Assembly: GCA_001274695.2 (NCBI GenBank)
Contig: LARU01000005.1
Location: forward strand, 162,856-226,855
Reading direction: 5' to 3'
Source of the DNA: Azoarcus sp. PA01
GTDB lineage: Bacteria; Pseudomonadota; Gammaproteobacteria; Burkholderiales; Rhodocyclaceae
Length of the DNA: 64,000 bases
Shown here: piece after piece, positions 46,142-54,885 of the stretch
Numbering within the stretch: position 1 is the first letter of the stretch
Layout of the letters: every line of letters starts with the position of its first letter
Program-made: the position numbers and the translations under genes
The notes under the pieces: generated by a model
Database searches by the model: none
What the model was told of the DNA's origin: nothing
The model's input: the letters and a program-made list of their open reading frames with translations, nothing else

Positions 46142-47122
46142 CTATTTCAGTAGTCCAGCTTCACGGTAGTAAGCTTCTGCCCCCTTGTGGTAGGGGACGA
46201 TTTTCTGGTTCGTGAGGAACTCGGGAGTTATGGCTTTCAGGCTGCCATGCGCTTCCTGAAGTTTTTCAATGTGCTTGTGCAAGGCTTCCGCCAGATCATG
46301 GGCGACTTTGTCGTCCATCTTGTCATTCACCACCAATATCGCGCTGAGTGCAACGGTCGGGACATCGGCGGGTTGCCAAGAATAGCTTCCCGCCTTCACG
46401 ACAAACGGGGCGACACTCAGCTCCTGGGATACTTTTTTGATGACGCTGTCCGACACTGGGAGCAGAACGAGTTCGACCGCGTCGCCGGCCTGGACGATGA
46501 AACTCGTTCGCACGAACACGCCATTCGTGAACATGTCGATCCGCTTGTCCTTCATCAGATCGCCCTGTTCGTCCGATGCCGCATAGATGACATCGCCGCC
46601 CCATTTCTTGATGTCGTCCAGGCTCACGCCGATCGCCCTGAACATCTCGACTGCGACATATTCGGTGATATTGCCCCGTTTGTTGAAAGCCACCCTGATC
46701 GGCGGTTTCTTCACCGCAATATCGTCAAAAGTTCGGATCCCGTATTCCTCAGCAAATGCCTTCGTGATGACCATCTGCATTGGCGCCCAGTCATACAGCA
46801 GCGCGATTGCACGCAAATTGGTGATAGGTTTCCTGAAAGGTTTGGCGCCGAGGGTGGCAATATGAAGTTCGGCGTCGTGCGCGATTCCCAATTCGACTTT
46901 TCCCTGATCGAGAAGGGCAATATTAGCGAGTCCTCCGCCCGACGTCTGATATGTGATCGTCGATCCAGGAAAGGCGTCTTTCACGGCTCCGTCGATGCCT
47001 ACCCCGATCATCGTCCACAACCCGCTCGGGCTCGCCCCGGAGAGAGTCATCTTGTAGGATTCCGCCGCTGCACCGAGGCTTAAGAATGCAATGGCAAGTC
47101 CACAAACGATGTTTCGTAACAT
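46142..47122 (-). CDS. TAXI-family TRAP solute receptor
   Basis: This 326-residue periplasmic binding protein has a Sec signal (MLRNIVCGLAIAFLSLGAAAES), then the TAXI pattern: YKMTLSGASPSGLWTMIGVGIDGAVKDAFPGSTITYQTSGGG and IALLDQGKVELGIAHDAELHIA. It would present the substrate to the fused permease. The ATG is preceded by taaggagga at an ideal distance. The ligand is unknown; the neighbouring UbiD and CoA-transferases suggest an unsaturated or aromatic acid. Confidence 0.92.
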   Translation of the reverse strand: MLRNIVCGLAIAFLSLGAAAESYKMTLSGASPSGLWTMIGVGIDGAVKDAFPGSTITYQTSGGGLANIALLDQGKVELGIAHDAELHIATLGAKPFRKPITNLRAIALLYDWAPMQMVITKAFAEEYGIRTFDDIAVKKPPIRVAFNKRGNITEYVAVEMFRAIGVSLDDIKKWGGDVIYAASDEQGDLMKDKRIDMFTNGVFVRTSFIVQAGDAVELVLLPVSDSVIKKVSQELSVAPFVVKAGSYSWQPADVPTVALSAILVVNDKMDDKVAHDLAEALHKHIEKLQEAHGSLKAITPEFLTNQKIVPYHKGAEAYYREAGLLK

Positions 47123-47431
47123 GAGTGTCTCCTCCTTAGTAATGATTACCAACAACGTCGGAGTGAGGTCCCAGCCAAGGACTTATAAATTGTTTTCCTA
47201 CGAGCAGTTCGGCTTCTTATGTTCAGATTATCATTGCAGTTTCCCCGCAACAAGGACGCGCGGCGCGTCGGATCCAATTAAACGTCCACCACTCGGACGC
47301 TCGATCCATCAGGGAAATTTTCATCTCGACTCGACGCCTGATAAGCGAAACTGACGCGCGAGCACTGGAGATTCGGCCCTTTCGCGAACCCTGACCGCGG
47401 ACGTGATGATCGGCGCGCAACGAGCAGAGCG
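47123..47431. other. Gap between CoA-transferase and TAXI receptor genes
   Basis: These 309 bases include the receptor's ribosome site and an AT-rich stretch (around 47180-47240) that may hold a separate promoter for the transporter genes. No gene, clear hairpin terminator or IclR-like site was found. Confidence 0.45.
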
Positions 47432-48652
47432 TCACTGGAACGCTCCTTCGATCTGATAGTCCGCATACTCGACGTCGGTCATGGCAAGAAATTCGCGGAA
47501 CACGAGTTCGTTGTCCTGGCCGAGACAAGGCGCTGCGGCCATCACATCGCCGGGCGTGGCCGAAAGATCGAATGCCGAGAAATAACACGCGACATCCCCG
47601 ATTTCGCCGTGCAGACGGCGGCGCCAGATCCGGCGGTAGGCGAGCTGCGGATCCCGGAAAAGATCGGCGATCGTGTTGACCGGGTAGGCGTGAACCTGCG
47701 CTGCCTGGAACCGAACGGCAGCCTCCTCGGCGTCCTGCGTGACCAGACACGAGGAAATGATTGCATCGAGCTCCGCAATATTTGCCTTGCGCGCCGCCAG
47801 CGTCGCGAAACGTGGATGGGCCGGCAAATCGGGGCGCATCAGTGCTGCGGCGAGGCGCGCGAACTCCTCGTCAGACCAGCACGAAAGCGCGAGCCAGGTG
47901 CCGCCGCTGCATTGGTAGGCGTCGTGCGGCGCCGCGCCGGGGTCGGTGTTGTTCGCCCGTTCCGCCACGCGTCCGTGGGTGTGGTAATCGAGCAGCGCGC
48001 CGGCGACAAACATCAGTCCGCTTTCGTACTGCGCCAGATCGATCCACGCCCCTTGGCCTATCCTCCGCTGACGATCGAGTGCCGCAAGGACCGCGCTGGC
48101 CCCGAGTGTCGAGGCGATGAAGTCGATATACGGCCCGTACAGCAGCATCGGCGGCCCGTCGGGATCACCGGTCAGGCCACAGAAGCCGGCAAGCGCCGAC
48201 AGCTGCGAGCCGAAGCCGGGCGTCTGCGCGCGCGGGCCGGTTTGCCCCATGTTGCAGCTCGAGATCATGACGATGCCCGGATTCAGTTGGCGGGCCGTCT
48301 CGTAGCCAAGGCCGAGGCGCGACATGACGTCGGGGCGCATGTTCTCGATGACGACGTCGGCCCACGTGATCAGTCGCTGCGCCACCTCGACTCCGGCGGG
48401 AGTCTTCAGGTCCAGCGTCACGTCATATTTGGAGTCGTTGAAGATCGCGAAGCATCCGCTCCGATCCGGTCCGGGGCGGCCATCCTTGTAGGGCGGGTAC
48501 TCGTTGCGGAACCCGTCGGGACGCTGATGGGATTCGACGTGTACGACCGTTGCGCCGAAGGTCGCGAGCATCTTGCCGATATGCGGCCCGGCAGCATACG
48601 CGCCGAATTCCGCCACTTTCACACCCGACAGGGCTTGAGAGATCGCGCTCAT
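47432..48652 (-). CDS. CaiB/BaiF family CoA-transferase (second of pair)
   Basis: This 406-residue family III CoA-transferase has ALSGVKVAEFGAYAAGPHIGKMLATFGATVVHVES at the N-terminus, YDVTLDLKTPAG and WIDLAQYES supplying the conserved Asp that forms the acyl-aspartate intermediate. The ATG has gaggagggg upstream and overlaps the preceding CoA-transferase by four bases. Such paired CaiB genes usually make a hetero-oligomer (as in BbsEF). It transfers CoA, often from succinyl-CoA, to an organic acid. Confidence 0.92.
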   Translation of the reverse strand: MSAISQALSGVKVAEFGAYAAGPHIGKMLATFGATVVHVESHQRPDGFRNEYPPYKDGRPGPDRSGCFAIFNDSKYDVTLDLKTPAGVEVAQRLITWADVVIENMRPDVMSRLGLGYETARQLNPGIVMISSCNMGQTGPRAQTPGFGSQLSALAGFCGLTGDPDGPPMLLYGPYIDFIASTLGASAVLAALDRQRRIGQGAWIDLAQYESGLMFVAGALLDYHTHGRVAERANNTDPGAAPHDAYQCSGGTWLALSCWSDEEFARLAAALMRPDLPAHPRFATLAARKANIAELDAIISSCLVTQDAEEAAVRFQAAQVHAYPVNTIADLFRDPQLAYRRIWRRRLHGEIGDVACYFSAFDLSATPGDVMAAAPCLGQDNELVFREFLAMTDVEYADYQIEGAFQ

Positions 48653-49838
48653 ACGAATTGCCCCTCCTCTGCCGTATCGACAGCTTCGCCTGCGGCGGCG
48701 CCGAGGCCGAGTTCGGCCAGCAATGCGTTCAGATCGATTTCCGAACCCGGCGCATGGCGAAGCGGCGCACGTAGCTGGTCGATAATCGCAAAACTGCCGC
48801 AATGCCGCTGCGGCTCGCCGTTCGGCGTCTTCAGGTCGTGCCAGAATTCCCGGGCCGCCAGTTGCGGGTCGTCGGCAATGTCCCGCATCGTCGACACGGG
48901 ATAGCCGAGCATCTCGCGGCAGCTCGCCTGGTCGAGGAATTCCCGCTTTGTGAGTCGGAGAAAGAAGGCGGCGATCGGCCGCTCCAGCCCGTCGACCTCT
49001 TCCTGCGTCGCAAGCCTCGGATCGAATCGTTTCCAGTCGATTTGCGCGAGATCCCCGAGTTCGGCGCCGCACTCGCGCATCCACGCGACCAGCTGCGCGT
49101 TCGTGCGCCGCCCGGCCGGGCCGCCGTAGAGCACGAAATTCAGATAGCCGTCCGCACAGGGCCAGAAGGCGCGATAGCGTGCCCCCTTGATCGAACGACC
49201 GGTGACGTAGGCGCCGGCGCGGGTCGGAACGCTGCCTTCCATGTCCCAGAACGCCGGCGCGTGCGACAGCGCAAGGATCACTGCCGCCTGTCCCGACACG
49301 TCCACATGCTGCCCCTCCCCTGTCGTTGTGCGATGAAGGAGGGCCGTCAGCGCGCCGACGGCCGCCTGCGCGCCCGCCCAGCAGTACGACTGGGGCACCG
49401 TCACGCGCTTGGGCGCATCGTCGGGCTCGCCCGCAAGCGACATCGCGCCGCCCGCGGCCATTAACTCGAGGTCGGACGCGAGCCAGTCCGAGCGCGGACC
49501 GGTCGAGCCGAACGGCGTGACCGATACGTGGATCAGTCTTCGGTTGAGGTTGCGCAGCCGGGTCGGATCCAAGCACCGGGCGCGCTCGCCCGGCGTTGCC
49601 GATTCGATCAGGATGTCGATGCCGCCTATCAGCCGATCGAAGCCCGACCGGCCTTCGGGCGTTTCGAGATCGAGACGCAGCAGCCGCTTGTTGACGTTGT
49701 AGGCCTGCCAGTCCGGATCGTCGATACCGGCCCCGGCGCCTCCACCTTGATCACATCGGCCCCGAGATCGGCGAGCAACCGTCCGGCGAGCCATCCGGTG
49801 CGGTTGCTCAGATCCAGGACCCGGTATGCTTTAAGCAT
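48649..49838 (-). pseudogene. CaiB/BaiF family CoA-transferase (first of pair), frameshifted
   Basis: The N-terminal 34 residues (MLKAYRVLDLSNRTGWLAGRL up to VIKVEAPG) are in one frame and the remainder, starting AGIDDPDWQAYNVNKRLLRLDLETPEG, in another. They join if one C is added to the CCCC run at 49731-49734. The restored protein of about 396 residues includes HVDVSGQAA with the probable catalytic Asp. The ATG follows aaggag. As in the carboxyltransferase and pchF genes, the damage is loss of one base from a G/C run. Confidence 0.87.
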
Positions 49839-49867
49839 CACGGACTCCTTTGTGGTGGCAGCAGCGG

Positions 49868-51451
49868 TCAGCGTCCCGTGCGCGCCAGGGACAGCACCCA
49901 GCCTTCCATGCGCGAGCGCATCTTCCGGATGTCGCCCTCGCCGAAGAAAGCTTCCGGCTTGACCAGATCGACGCCATAGACGGGGCGGTGGAAGTCGCTC
50001 TCGTAGCCGAACGGCACCGTCGCGTCGATCCCCATGCCGCCTTCGAACTGGGTGTTCGACGCGGTCCATTGCTTGTCGCCCGAAGTCATGCGCTCGGCCG
50101 GCATGAAGGTCTGGCCACGCCCGCCCGGGATCGGGTTGAGGATGTCGGTGCGCGGATTCACGCGGGTGGTCAGACACCACATGATGTCGTCCATCGAGTA
50201 GATATCGACGTCTTCGCTCACCGCGATCGCCAGGCGCATCCCTTGCGAGCACGACAGGATCGCGGAGAGGAAATTGCGCTGCCAGCCTTCCTCGATCTGG
50301 TTGCGCTTCTTGACCTGGATGATGCAGCCGCCCCAGTCGGTCATGCAGTACGGGATATGCACGTTCTGCACGATGCCCGGCTGCAGCCGCTCGCACAGGG
50401 CGAAGATCGCCGACTCGCGCACCGAAGTGTCGATGTTGGCGTCGTCGGCCGTGTGCACGCCGAGCGGGAAGATGATCGGCTTGCTCTCGCGCCGGCGCAT
50501 CGTGATCGCGGTGACGTGGAACGTCGGTGCCTTGTACGCCTTGCCCATGTAGCCGGCCCACTCCGGATGGAAGTGGAAACGGCCCTGGACGTCGGCCGCT
50601 TCCGACTCGGCCGTCTCGTAGCGCTTGTCGCGCGGGTGCAGATAGCCTTCGAGCACGTACTCGGCGTCGGCGAGCGTGTAGGCGTCGATCGTGCGGCACT
50701 TGACGAGGCGCACCGGCGAGCCCTGGATCGCGCCGGCGATGCCGATCTCGTCGCAGCCCTTGGGCAGGATCGCGTAGTCGAAGCCCGAGCCGGCGACGAA
50801 GGTGCACGACGGGGGCACGCCGAAGCACATCGTCAGCGGGATCGGCTCGTCGTCCTTGTAGTGCTCGGTCATCACCTGCCACATGTGCGATCCGGGCGAA
50901 ATCTGGAACGTGCCGACGTTGCCCCAGCGGAAGTTCATGCGGTTGTAGCCGATGTGGCTGCCGCCATCGAAGTACGGGCCGACGACGCACGAGATGCCCG
51001 AGCCGATCGTCAGCTCGGTCTCGAGCGGCGTATGGCGGATCGCCGTCAGCCACTTGTTGACGTCGAGGTCATCGGTGATCACCTCTTCCTGCACCGGCGC
51101 CTCGTCCTGGCCGATGATGATCGGCGCGAGCGGATGGTCGATCGCGCGTGCGACCTTCTTGACGCGGTCGAGCGAGTTCTCCCAGCCGAAGAGGCCTTCG
51201 ACGACACGGATGTCGCCAAAGAGGTTCGTGATCGCGCGGGCATGGGGCATGCCTTTGACGTTGTTGAAGAGCATCGGCAGGCTGCCGTCGAAGATCTTCT
51301 GCAGACCGGTGATCTCGAGGTCAGGATTGACTTCCTTGTCGGTCTCGACCAAGTAGCCTTGGGTGCGGAACCACTCGAGCGCTTCGCGCAGGTCCTTGAC
51401 CCCGGCCCGCAGGGCCACCGCATCGATTTCTTTCGTTGCCAGATCGTTCAT
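49868..51451 (-). CDS. UbiD family decarboxylase
   Basis: This 527-residue prenylated-FMN-dependent decarboxylase has DLREALEWFRTQGYLVETDKEVNPDLEI, NVKGMPHARAITNLFG and the central block with GIAGAIQGSPVRLVKCRTIDAY, corresponding to the UbiD E...R...E catalytic region. UbiD enzymes reversibly (de)carboxylate aromatic or alpha,beta-unsaturated acids. The UbiX gene that makes its cofactor lies 49 bases upstream. The ATG follows ggaggt. The substrate is unknown; the CoA-transferases suggest a CoA ester is made before or after this step. Confidence 0.93.
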   Translation of the reverse strand: MNDLATKEIDAVALRAGVKDLREALEWFRTQGYLVETDKEVNPDLEITGLQKIFDGSLPMLFNNVKGMPHARAITNLFGDIRVVEGLFGWENSLDRVKKVARAIDHPLAPIIIGQDEAPVQEEVITDDLDVNKWLTAIRHTPLETELTIGSGISCVVGPYFDGGSHIGYNRMNFRWGNVGTFQISPGSHMWQVMTEHYKDDEPIPLTMCFGVPPSCTFVAGSGFDYAILPKGCDEIGIAGAIQGSPVRLVKCRTIDAYTLADAEYVLEGYLHPRDKRYETAESEAADVQGRFHFHPEWAGYMGKAYKAPTFHVTAITMRRRESKPIIFPLGVHTADDANIDTSVRESAIFALCERLQPGIVQNVHIPYCMTDWGGCIIQVKKRNQIEEGWQRNFLSAILSCSQGMRLAIAVSEDVDIYSMDDIMWCLTTRVNPRTDILNPIPGGRGQTFMPAERMTSGDKQWTASNTQFEGGMGIDATVPFGYESDFHRPVYGVDLVKPEAFFGEGDIRKMRSRMEGWVLSLARTGR

Positions 51452-51500
51452 CGTGTTACCTCCAGGTTGCTTTACTCGGGAATTTCGGGGGTATGTGCGA

Positions 51501-52100
51501 TTACTTCTGCGGCTGGAGATTGGCAACCTTGCGGTTGCGCATCTCCCCCTCCCAGCGCCGCGCGAACTCGGCCGGCAGGCCGAATTGATCGAGAATCCGG
51601 GCAACGACGTGATCCACGATGTCGTCGACCGTCTGCGGGTGGTTATAGAACGCCGGCATCGGCGGCATGATCGTCACGCCCATCTTCGAGAGCTTGAGCA
51701 TGTTCTCGAGATGGATGTCGGAGAGCGGCATCTCGCGCGTCACGAGCACCAGGCGACGCCGCTCCTTGAGGATCACGTCGGCCGCCCGGTGCACCAGGTG
51801 GTCGCCCGTGCCGTGCGCGATCGCCGCGAGGCTCCTCATCGAGCACGGCGCGATCACCATCCCTTCGGTCATGAACGAGCCCGACGAGATCGACGCGCCC
51901 ATGTTGCCCTCGACGTGATCGACCGCGGCGAGCGCGCGCACCTGCTTGGCCGTGTAGGGCGTCTCGTGCTCGATCGTCTGGATCGCCCACTTGCTCAGCA
52001 CCAGGTGCGTCTCCACGTCGCTGCCCTGCAGCGCCTCGAGCAACCGAACCCCGAACACCACCCCCGTCGCCCCCGTGATCCCCACTATCAGTCTTTTCAT
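51501..52100 (-). CDS. ubiX: UbiX-type flavin prenyltransferase
   Basis: This 199-residue flavoprotein has VGITGATGVVFGVRLLEAL for FMN binding, the phosphate-site region SGSFMTEGMVIAPCSMRSLAAIAHG and LVLVTREMPLSDIHLENMLKLS. UbiX joins a dimethylallyl group to FMN to make the UbiD cofactor. It is the first gene of the leftward operon. The ATG (MKRLIVG) with agaggc upstream is preferred to an earlier TTG. It uses dimethylallyl phosphate, which may link it to the nearby isomerase gene. Confidence 0.93.
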   Translation of the reverse strand: MKRLIVGITGATGVVFGVRLLEALQGSDVETHLVLSKWAIQTIEHETPYTAKQVRALAAVDHVEGNMGASISSGSFMTEGMVIAPCSMRSLAAIAHGTGDHLVHRAADVILKERRRLVLVTREMPLSDIHLENMLKLSKMGVTIMPPMPAFYNHPQTVDDIVDHVVARILDQFGLPAEFARRWEGEMRNRKVANLQPQK

Positions 52101-52147
52101 ATGCCTCTCACTCAAGGAGTCAACGTATATTCAGCTCGAACCGATAA

Positions 52148-52160
52148 TCCATATTATGGA
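52148..52160. promoter_or_regulatory. IclR-like operator, ubiX side (site 1)
   Basis: TCCATATTATGGA is a perfect palindrome around one central base, 48 bases before the ubiX start. Three related copies occur nearby. Confidence 0.6.
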
Positions 52161-52265
52161 CTTTTTAAACAACCCTGTTCGGTGCCTAAGCCGCGATATT
52201 TACGGTTTCGAAGCAACTCTAGAGAGGATCACGCAAGCAGACAATCCGTCTTTCGGACTTTTCAT

Positions 52266-52278
52266 TCCATATTTTGGA
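52266..52278. promoter_or_regulatory. IclR-like operator, ubiX side (site 2)
   Basis: TCCATATTTTGGA differs from site 1 by one base and, like it, is followed by CT. It could mark a second operator or an upstream activating position. Confidence 0.55.
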
Positions 52279-52553
52279 CTGTTGTTATCAGACCCTTTGT
52301 AGGTAAAGAAGGTGCTTCCGCTCCCGCGAAATGGGAGACGGAGTTGAATGCATAGGTGCTTTGAATTGACTCGCCGCAGCCGGTCGGGTTACGAAGCCAG
52401 GTCAATTGGACATACGCGACTGCGCAGACAAGGAACGCAAGCGCGTTCGACGTCGGCAGAACTGGCGACGCACGCGAAATCGAGGCGCAAATGAATTCCC
52501 GGATGCCACCAAGGCATCAGGTGAGCTGAGTGCTTACGCGTGTGGAGCGGGCC

Positions 52554-53342
52554 TCAAGGGTGGGCCGTGTCGCTCACGGCAGCCTCGAGATTAATGATTT
52601 CGGCGCGAATTAGCGCGACCAGCTCCTTCTGACGCTCGTCGCTCATCCGACTGGAGATTGCCCCGATGCTGATCGCTAAAAACGGCTCGCCCGACCGGGA
52701 GCGTATCGGCAACCCGACTGAGGTGGCGCCAGGTGTTATCCGGGCATCGTTAAGCGCGTACCCCAGTTCTCGGCACCGACTCAACAAGCGCATCAGCGCC
52801 GGGACCGTGAGGTTGTTGTACGCCCCTAATCTCAGAGCGTTGGCGGAAACGACGTCGTCGATGGCCTGATCCGGCAAGGACATCAGCAACGCCAGCCCCC
52901 CCGCCCCCACGCCCAGAGGCCGTCGAGTGCCGATGTCGAGAGTGAGCGTTCTGATCGGAAAGGAACCCTCGGCGCGATCTATGCATACCGTATCAAAGCC
53001 GCTTCGTATCGTGAGGAATACCGTGTCGCCGGTCTTTTCGGCGAGTCTCACGAGGACCGGCCGACAAATGTCGCGCAGATTGAAGCTCGATGAGGCAGCA
53101 AGTCCAAGCTCGAAAGCCAGGTGCCCAAGAAAATAGCGGCGCGTCTGCGGATCCTGCTTGACCAAGCCTTCGACGATCAGACATTTCAATATCCGATGGG
53201 CAGTGGGTCGCTCAAGTCTCGAGTGGGACGAGATATCCACAAGGCGCAACCCCGTGCTATTGCGTGAAGCGAGGATCCGCAAGACGTGCGCGGCGCGCTG
53301 GATACTTTGTGTTCCTGCACCGGGGCCATTGCTGTCGCTCAT
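52554..53342 (-). CDS. IclR-family transcriptional regulator
   Basis: This 262-residue protein has an N-terminal winged helix (SIQRAAHVLRILASRNSTGLRLVDISSHSRLERPTAHRILKCLIVEGL) and a C-terminal IclR effector domain (about 95-255) with DRAEGSFPIRTLTLDIGTRRPLGVGAGGLALL. Such regulators respond to aromatic or short organic acids. It lies between the ubiX operon and a divergent isomerase gene, with four TCC-N7-GGA sites in the two gaps, so it probably controls both and itself. The ATG of MSDSNGPGAG was chosen; upstream ATGs lack a ribosome site. Confidence 0.9.
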   Translation of the reverse strand: MSDSNGPGAGTQSIQRAAHVLRILASRNSTGLRLVDISSHSRLERPTAHRILKCLIVEGLVKQDPQTRRYFLGHLAFELGLAASSSFNLRDICRPVLVRLAEKTGDTVFLTIRSGFDTVCIDRAEGSFPIRTLTLDIGTRRPLGVGAGGLALLMSLPDQAIDDVVSANALRLGAYNNLTVPALMRLLSRCRELGYALNDARITPGATSVGLPIRSRSGEPFLAISIGAISSRMSDERQKELVALIRAEIINLEAAVSDTAHP

Positions 53343-53364
53343 GCGGAAGCTTCCCTTACATAAG

Positions 53365-53377
53365 TCCATGTTCTGGA
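53365..53377. promoter_or_regulatory. IclR-like operator, iclR side (site 3)
   Basis: TCCATGTTCTGGA keeps the TCC-N7-GGA frame of the other copies and lies 23 bases upstream of the iclR start, suitable for autorepression. Confidence 0.5.
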
Positions 53378-53472
53378 ATTTTATCGGCCACTTTCGCCTT
53401 GTCAATGCTCAGTTCAAGGATTAGATTTATTGACACGCAGGGTTCTATTGGCAGTATCAGTACTGGAAATAG

Positions 53473-53485
53473 TTCATATTCCGGA
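53473..53485. promoter_or_regulatory. IclR-like operator, isomerase side (site 4)
   Basis: TTCATATTCCGGA followed by CTGTT resembles site 2 (also followed by CTGTT). It lies 85 bases upstream of the isomerase start in the divergent promoter region. Confidence 0.5.
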
Positions 53486-53569
53486 CTGTTACATCAGGCG
53501 AAGTCTGATCCGGGGCGTTGCCAGGTTCCGGGCAGGCGGTGCATCTCTATCCTGTGTTCAGGAGGCCCA

Positions 53570-54139
53570 ATGGAAGACCAAGTGATTCTGGTGGACGAGC
53601 ATGACAATGAGGTTGGCTTCGCGGGCAAGATGGCGGCGCACCAGCGCGGCGCGCTGCACCGCGCCATCTCGATATTCGTGTTCGATTCCTGTGGCAGGCT
53701 GATGCTGCAACGACGCACATCAGCCAAATATCATTCTGGCGGCCTCTGGAGCAATACCTGCTGCAGCCATCCCCGTCCAAACGAAGAAAGCTCCGATGCG
53801 GCACATCGTCGCTTGCGGGAAGAAATGGGCGTCGATTGCGAACTGAAGAAGGCGTTCAGCTTTGTGTACCGGACAAAGTTCGGCAGCGGTCTCATCGAAC
53901 ACGAATTCGATCACGTGTTCTTCGGCAACCATGACGGTCGTCCGGTATTGAATCCGGACGAGGCCGACGACTGGAAGTGGGTGGACTTGACGGAATTGAC
54001 TGTTGACGTCCGCAAGCGCCCCGAAACGTACAGTTTCTGGCTGGCGGCCTGCCTCGATCGTGTCATCAGCTGTCGGTCCTTGAAAGGAGCCGGGGCGGCA
54101 GCACAGAAAATTGGATCGACAAGCACTTTGATGGCATGA
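53570..54139 (+). CDS. idi: Type I isopentenyl-diphosphate isomerase
   Basis: This 189-residue Nudix-fold IDI has the catalytic Cys in GLWSNTCCSHPRPNE (Cys65), metal-binding His/Glu in HRAISIFVFD and LIEHEFDHVFFG, and LREEMG. It interconverts IPP and DMAPP. The ATG follows caggagg. Most bacteria using the MEP pathway do not need it; here it is divergent from the IclR gene and may boost DMAPP for UbiX's prenylated FMN (inference). Alternatively it is an unrelated neighbour. Confidence 0.92.
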   Translation: MEDQVILVDEHDNEVGFAGKMAAHQRGALHRAISIFVFDSCGRLMLQRRTSAKYHSGGLWSNTCCSHPRPNEESSDAAHRRLREEMGVDCELKKAFSFVYRTKFGSGLIEHEFDHVFFGNHDGRPVLNPDEADDWKWVDLTELTVDVRKRPETYSFWLAACLDRVISCRSLKGAGAAAQKIGSTSTLMA

Positions 54140-54246
54140 GTGCTGCCAGGGATAAAGCTTAAGTCCAACAGTGTCGCCGGCGCGGGGACGCCACTAGACC
54201 TCCGAATCGGGTGCGGCATCGACCCGAGAGGCACCGGACGTCGCTG

Positions 54247-54390
54247 AAAACCTGTTCAGAGTCTTTTGAGCAAAAGGGCCAGGAATGCGAGGTGGATGAA
54301 CTGCAAGCTGGTGTTGAGCAGCCGCTCGCAATTTTTTCCATAGTCGCCTGTTCTTTTCCAGCCAGGCAGAGCTGCGCTCGACGATCCAGC
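54247..54390 (-). pseudogene. IS5-family remnant: terminal repeat and transposase C-terminus
   Basis: aacctgttcagagtcttttgag matches the right terminal repeat of the IS5 copy at 43240, inverted. The following minus-strand sequence encodes VERSSAWLEKNRRLWKK and then, one frame over, NCERLLNTSLQFIHLAFLALLLKRL; the slip is in an A run. About 145 bp remain; the rest of the IS is gone and a kinase fragment begins abruptly. Confidence 0.75.
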
Positions 54391-54391
54391 G

Positions 54392-54580
54392 GCGGCCGGC
54401 GTGCGCGTGCCGATACCGTACAACTTCCACGAAGGCGTGCTGCTGATGGAGCTGGTGGCCGATGAGAACGGGGAACCGGCGCCGCAGCTCAACGACATCG
54501 TGATGAGCGAAGAGGATGCGCGGCGACACCACGCCTTTCTAGTGCGACAGGTGGTGCGCATGCTGTGTGCGGGCATCGTC
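54392..54580 (+). pseudogene. RIO-type serine protein kinase fragment
   Basis: About 63 residues (AGVRVPIPYNFHEGVLLMELVADENG to RHHAFLVRQVVRMLCAGIV) match the N-lobe/hinge part of PA4780-like RIO kinases. The reading then diverges just before the expected HGDLSEFN catalytic loop, and the 5' side is replaced by the IS remnant. Both ends are therefore lost and only a relic remains. Confidence 0.6.
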
Positions 54581-54885
54581 CTGACCTGCCTGATTTCTTC
54601 GGACCACTCATTCCTGGAGAACGGCTTCCGGTGATGTGCTTGGCATTCTCGGGCCAGCCGCTGCGTTAGCTTTCGGCACCTTGAGGGTGATCATGAAATT
54701 AGGGCCCTGATAGGGGGGTTTGCGGTTGCGGGCGGATAGGGAAAAGAACGCGCGCGGCGACCGCACTGCGGAGCTCGACCGAATCGGGACGGACGCAAGG
54801 ATACGTGCTTTGGCGAAGTTCACCGAATAGGCCGTCGTCGAAGTGTACTATCCGGCTTTGCCCACTCACGAGACGCAATCTCCTA

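Larger units (their letters stand above)
52101..52553. other. Control region upstream of ubiX, next to the iclR 3' end
   Basis: These 453 bases carry no gene. Two IclR-like palindromes (52148 and 52266) lie in its AT-rich first third, where the ubiX operon promoter must be. The rest, toward the iclR stop, shows nothing recognisable. Confidence 0.5.

Noticed and set aside
48653..49576. Long N-terminal extension of the second CoA-transferase
   Set aside because: The extension is antisense-like Arg-rich sequence over the first CoA-transferase; the internal ATG has a strong ribosome site and the family N-terminus.
54608..54823. 71-residue minus-strand frame before hflX
   Set aside because: No ribosome site or recognisable motif; it overlaps the probable hflX promoter region.
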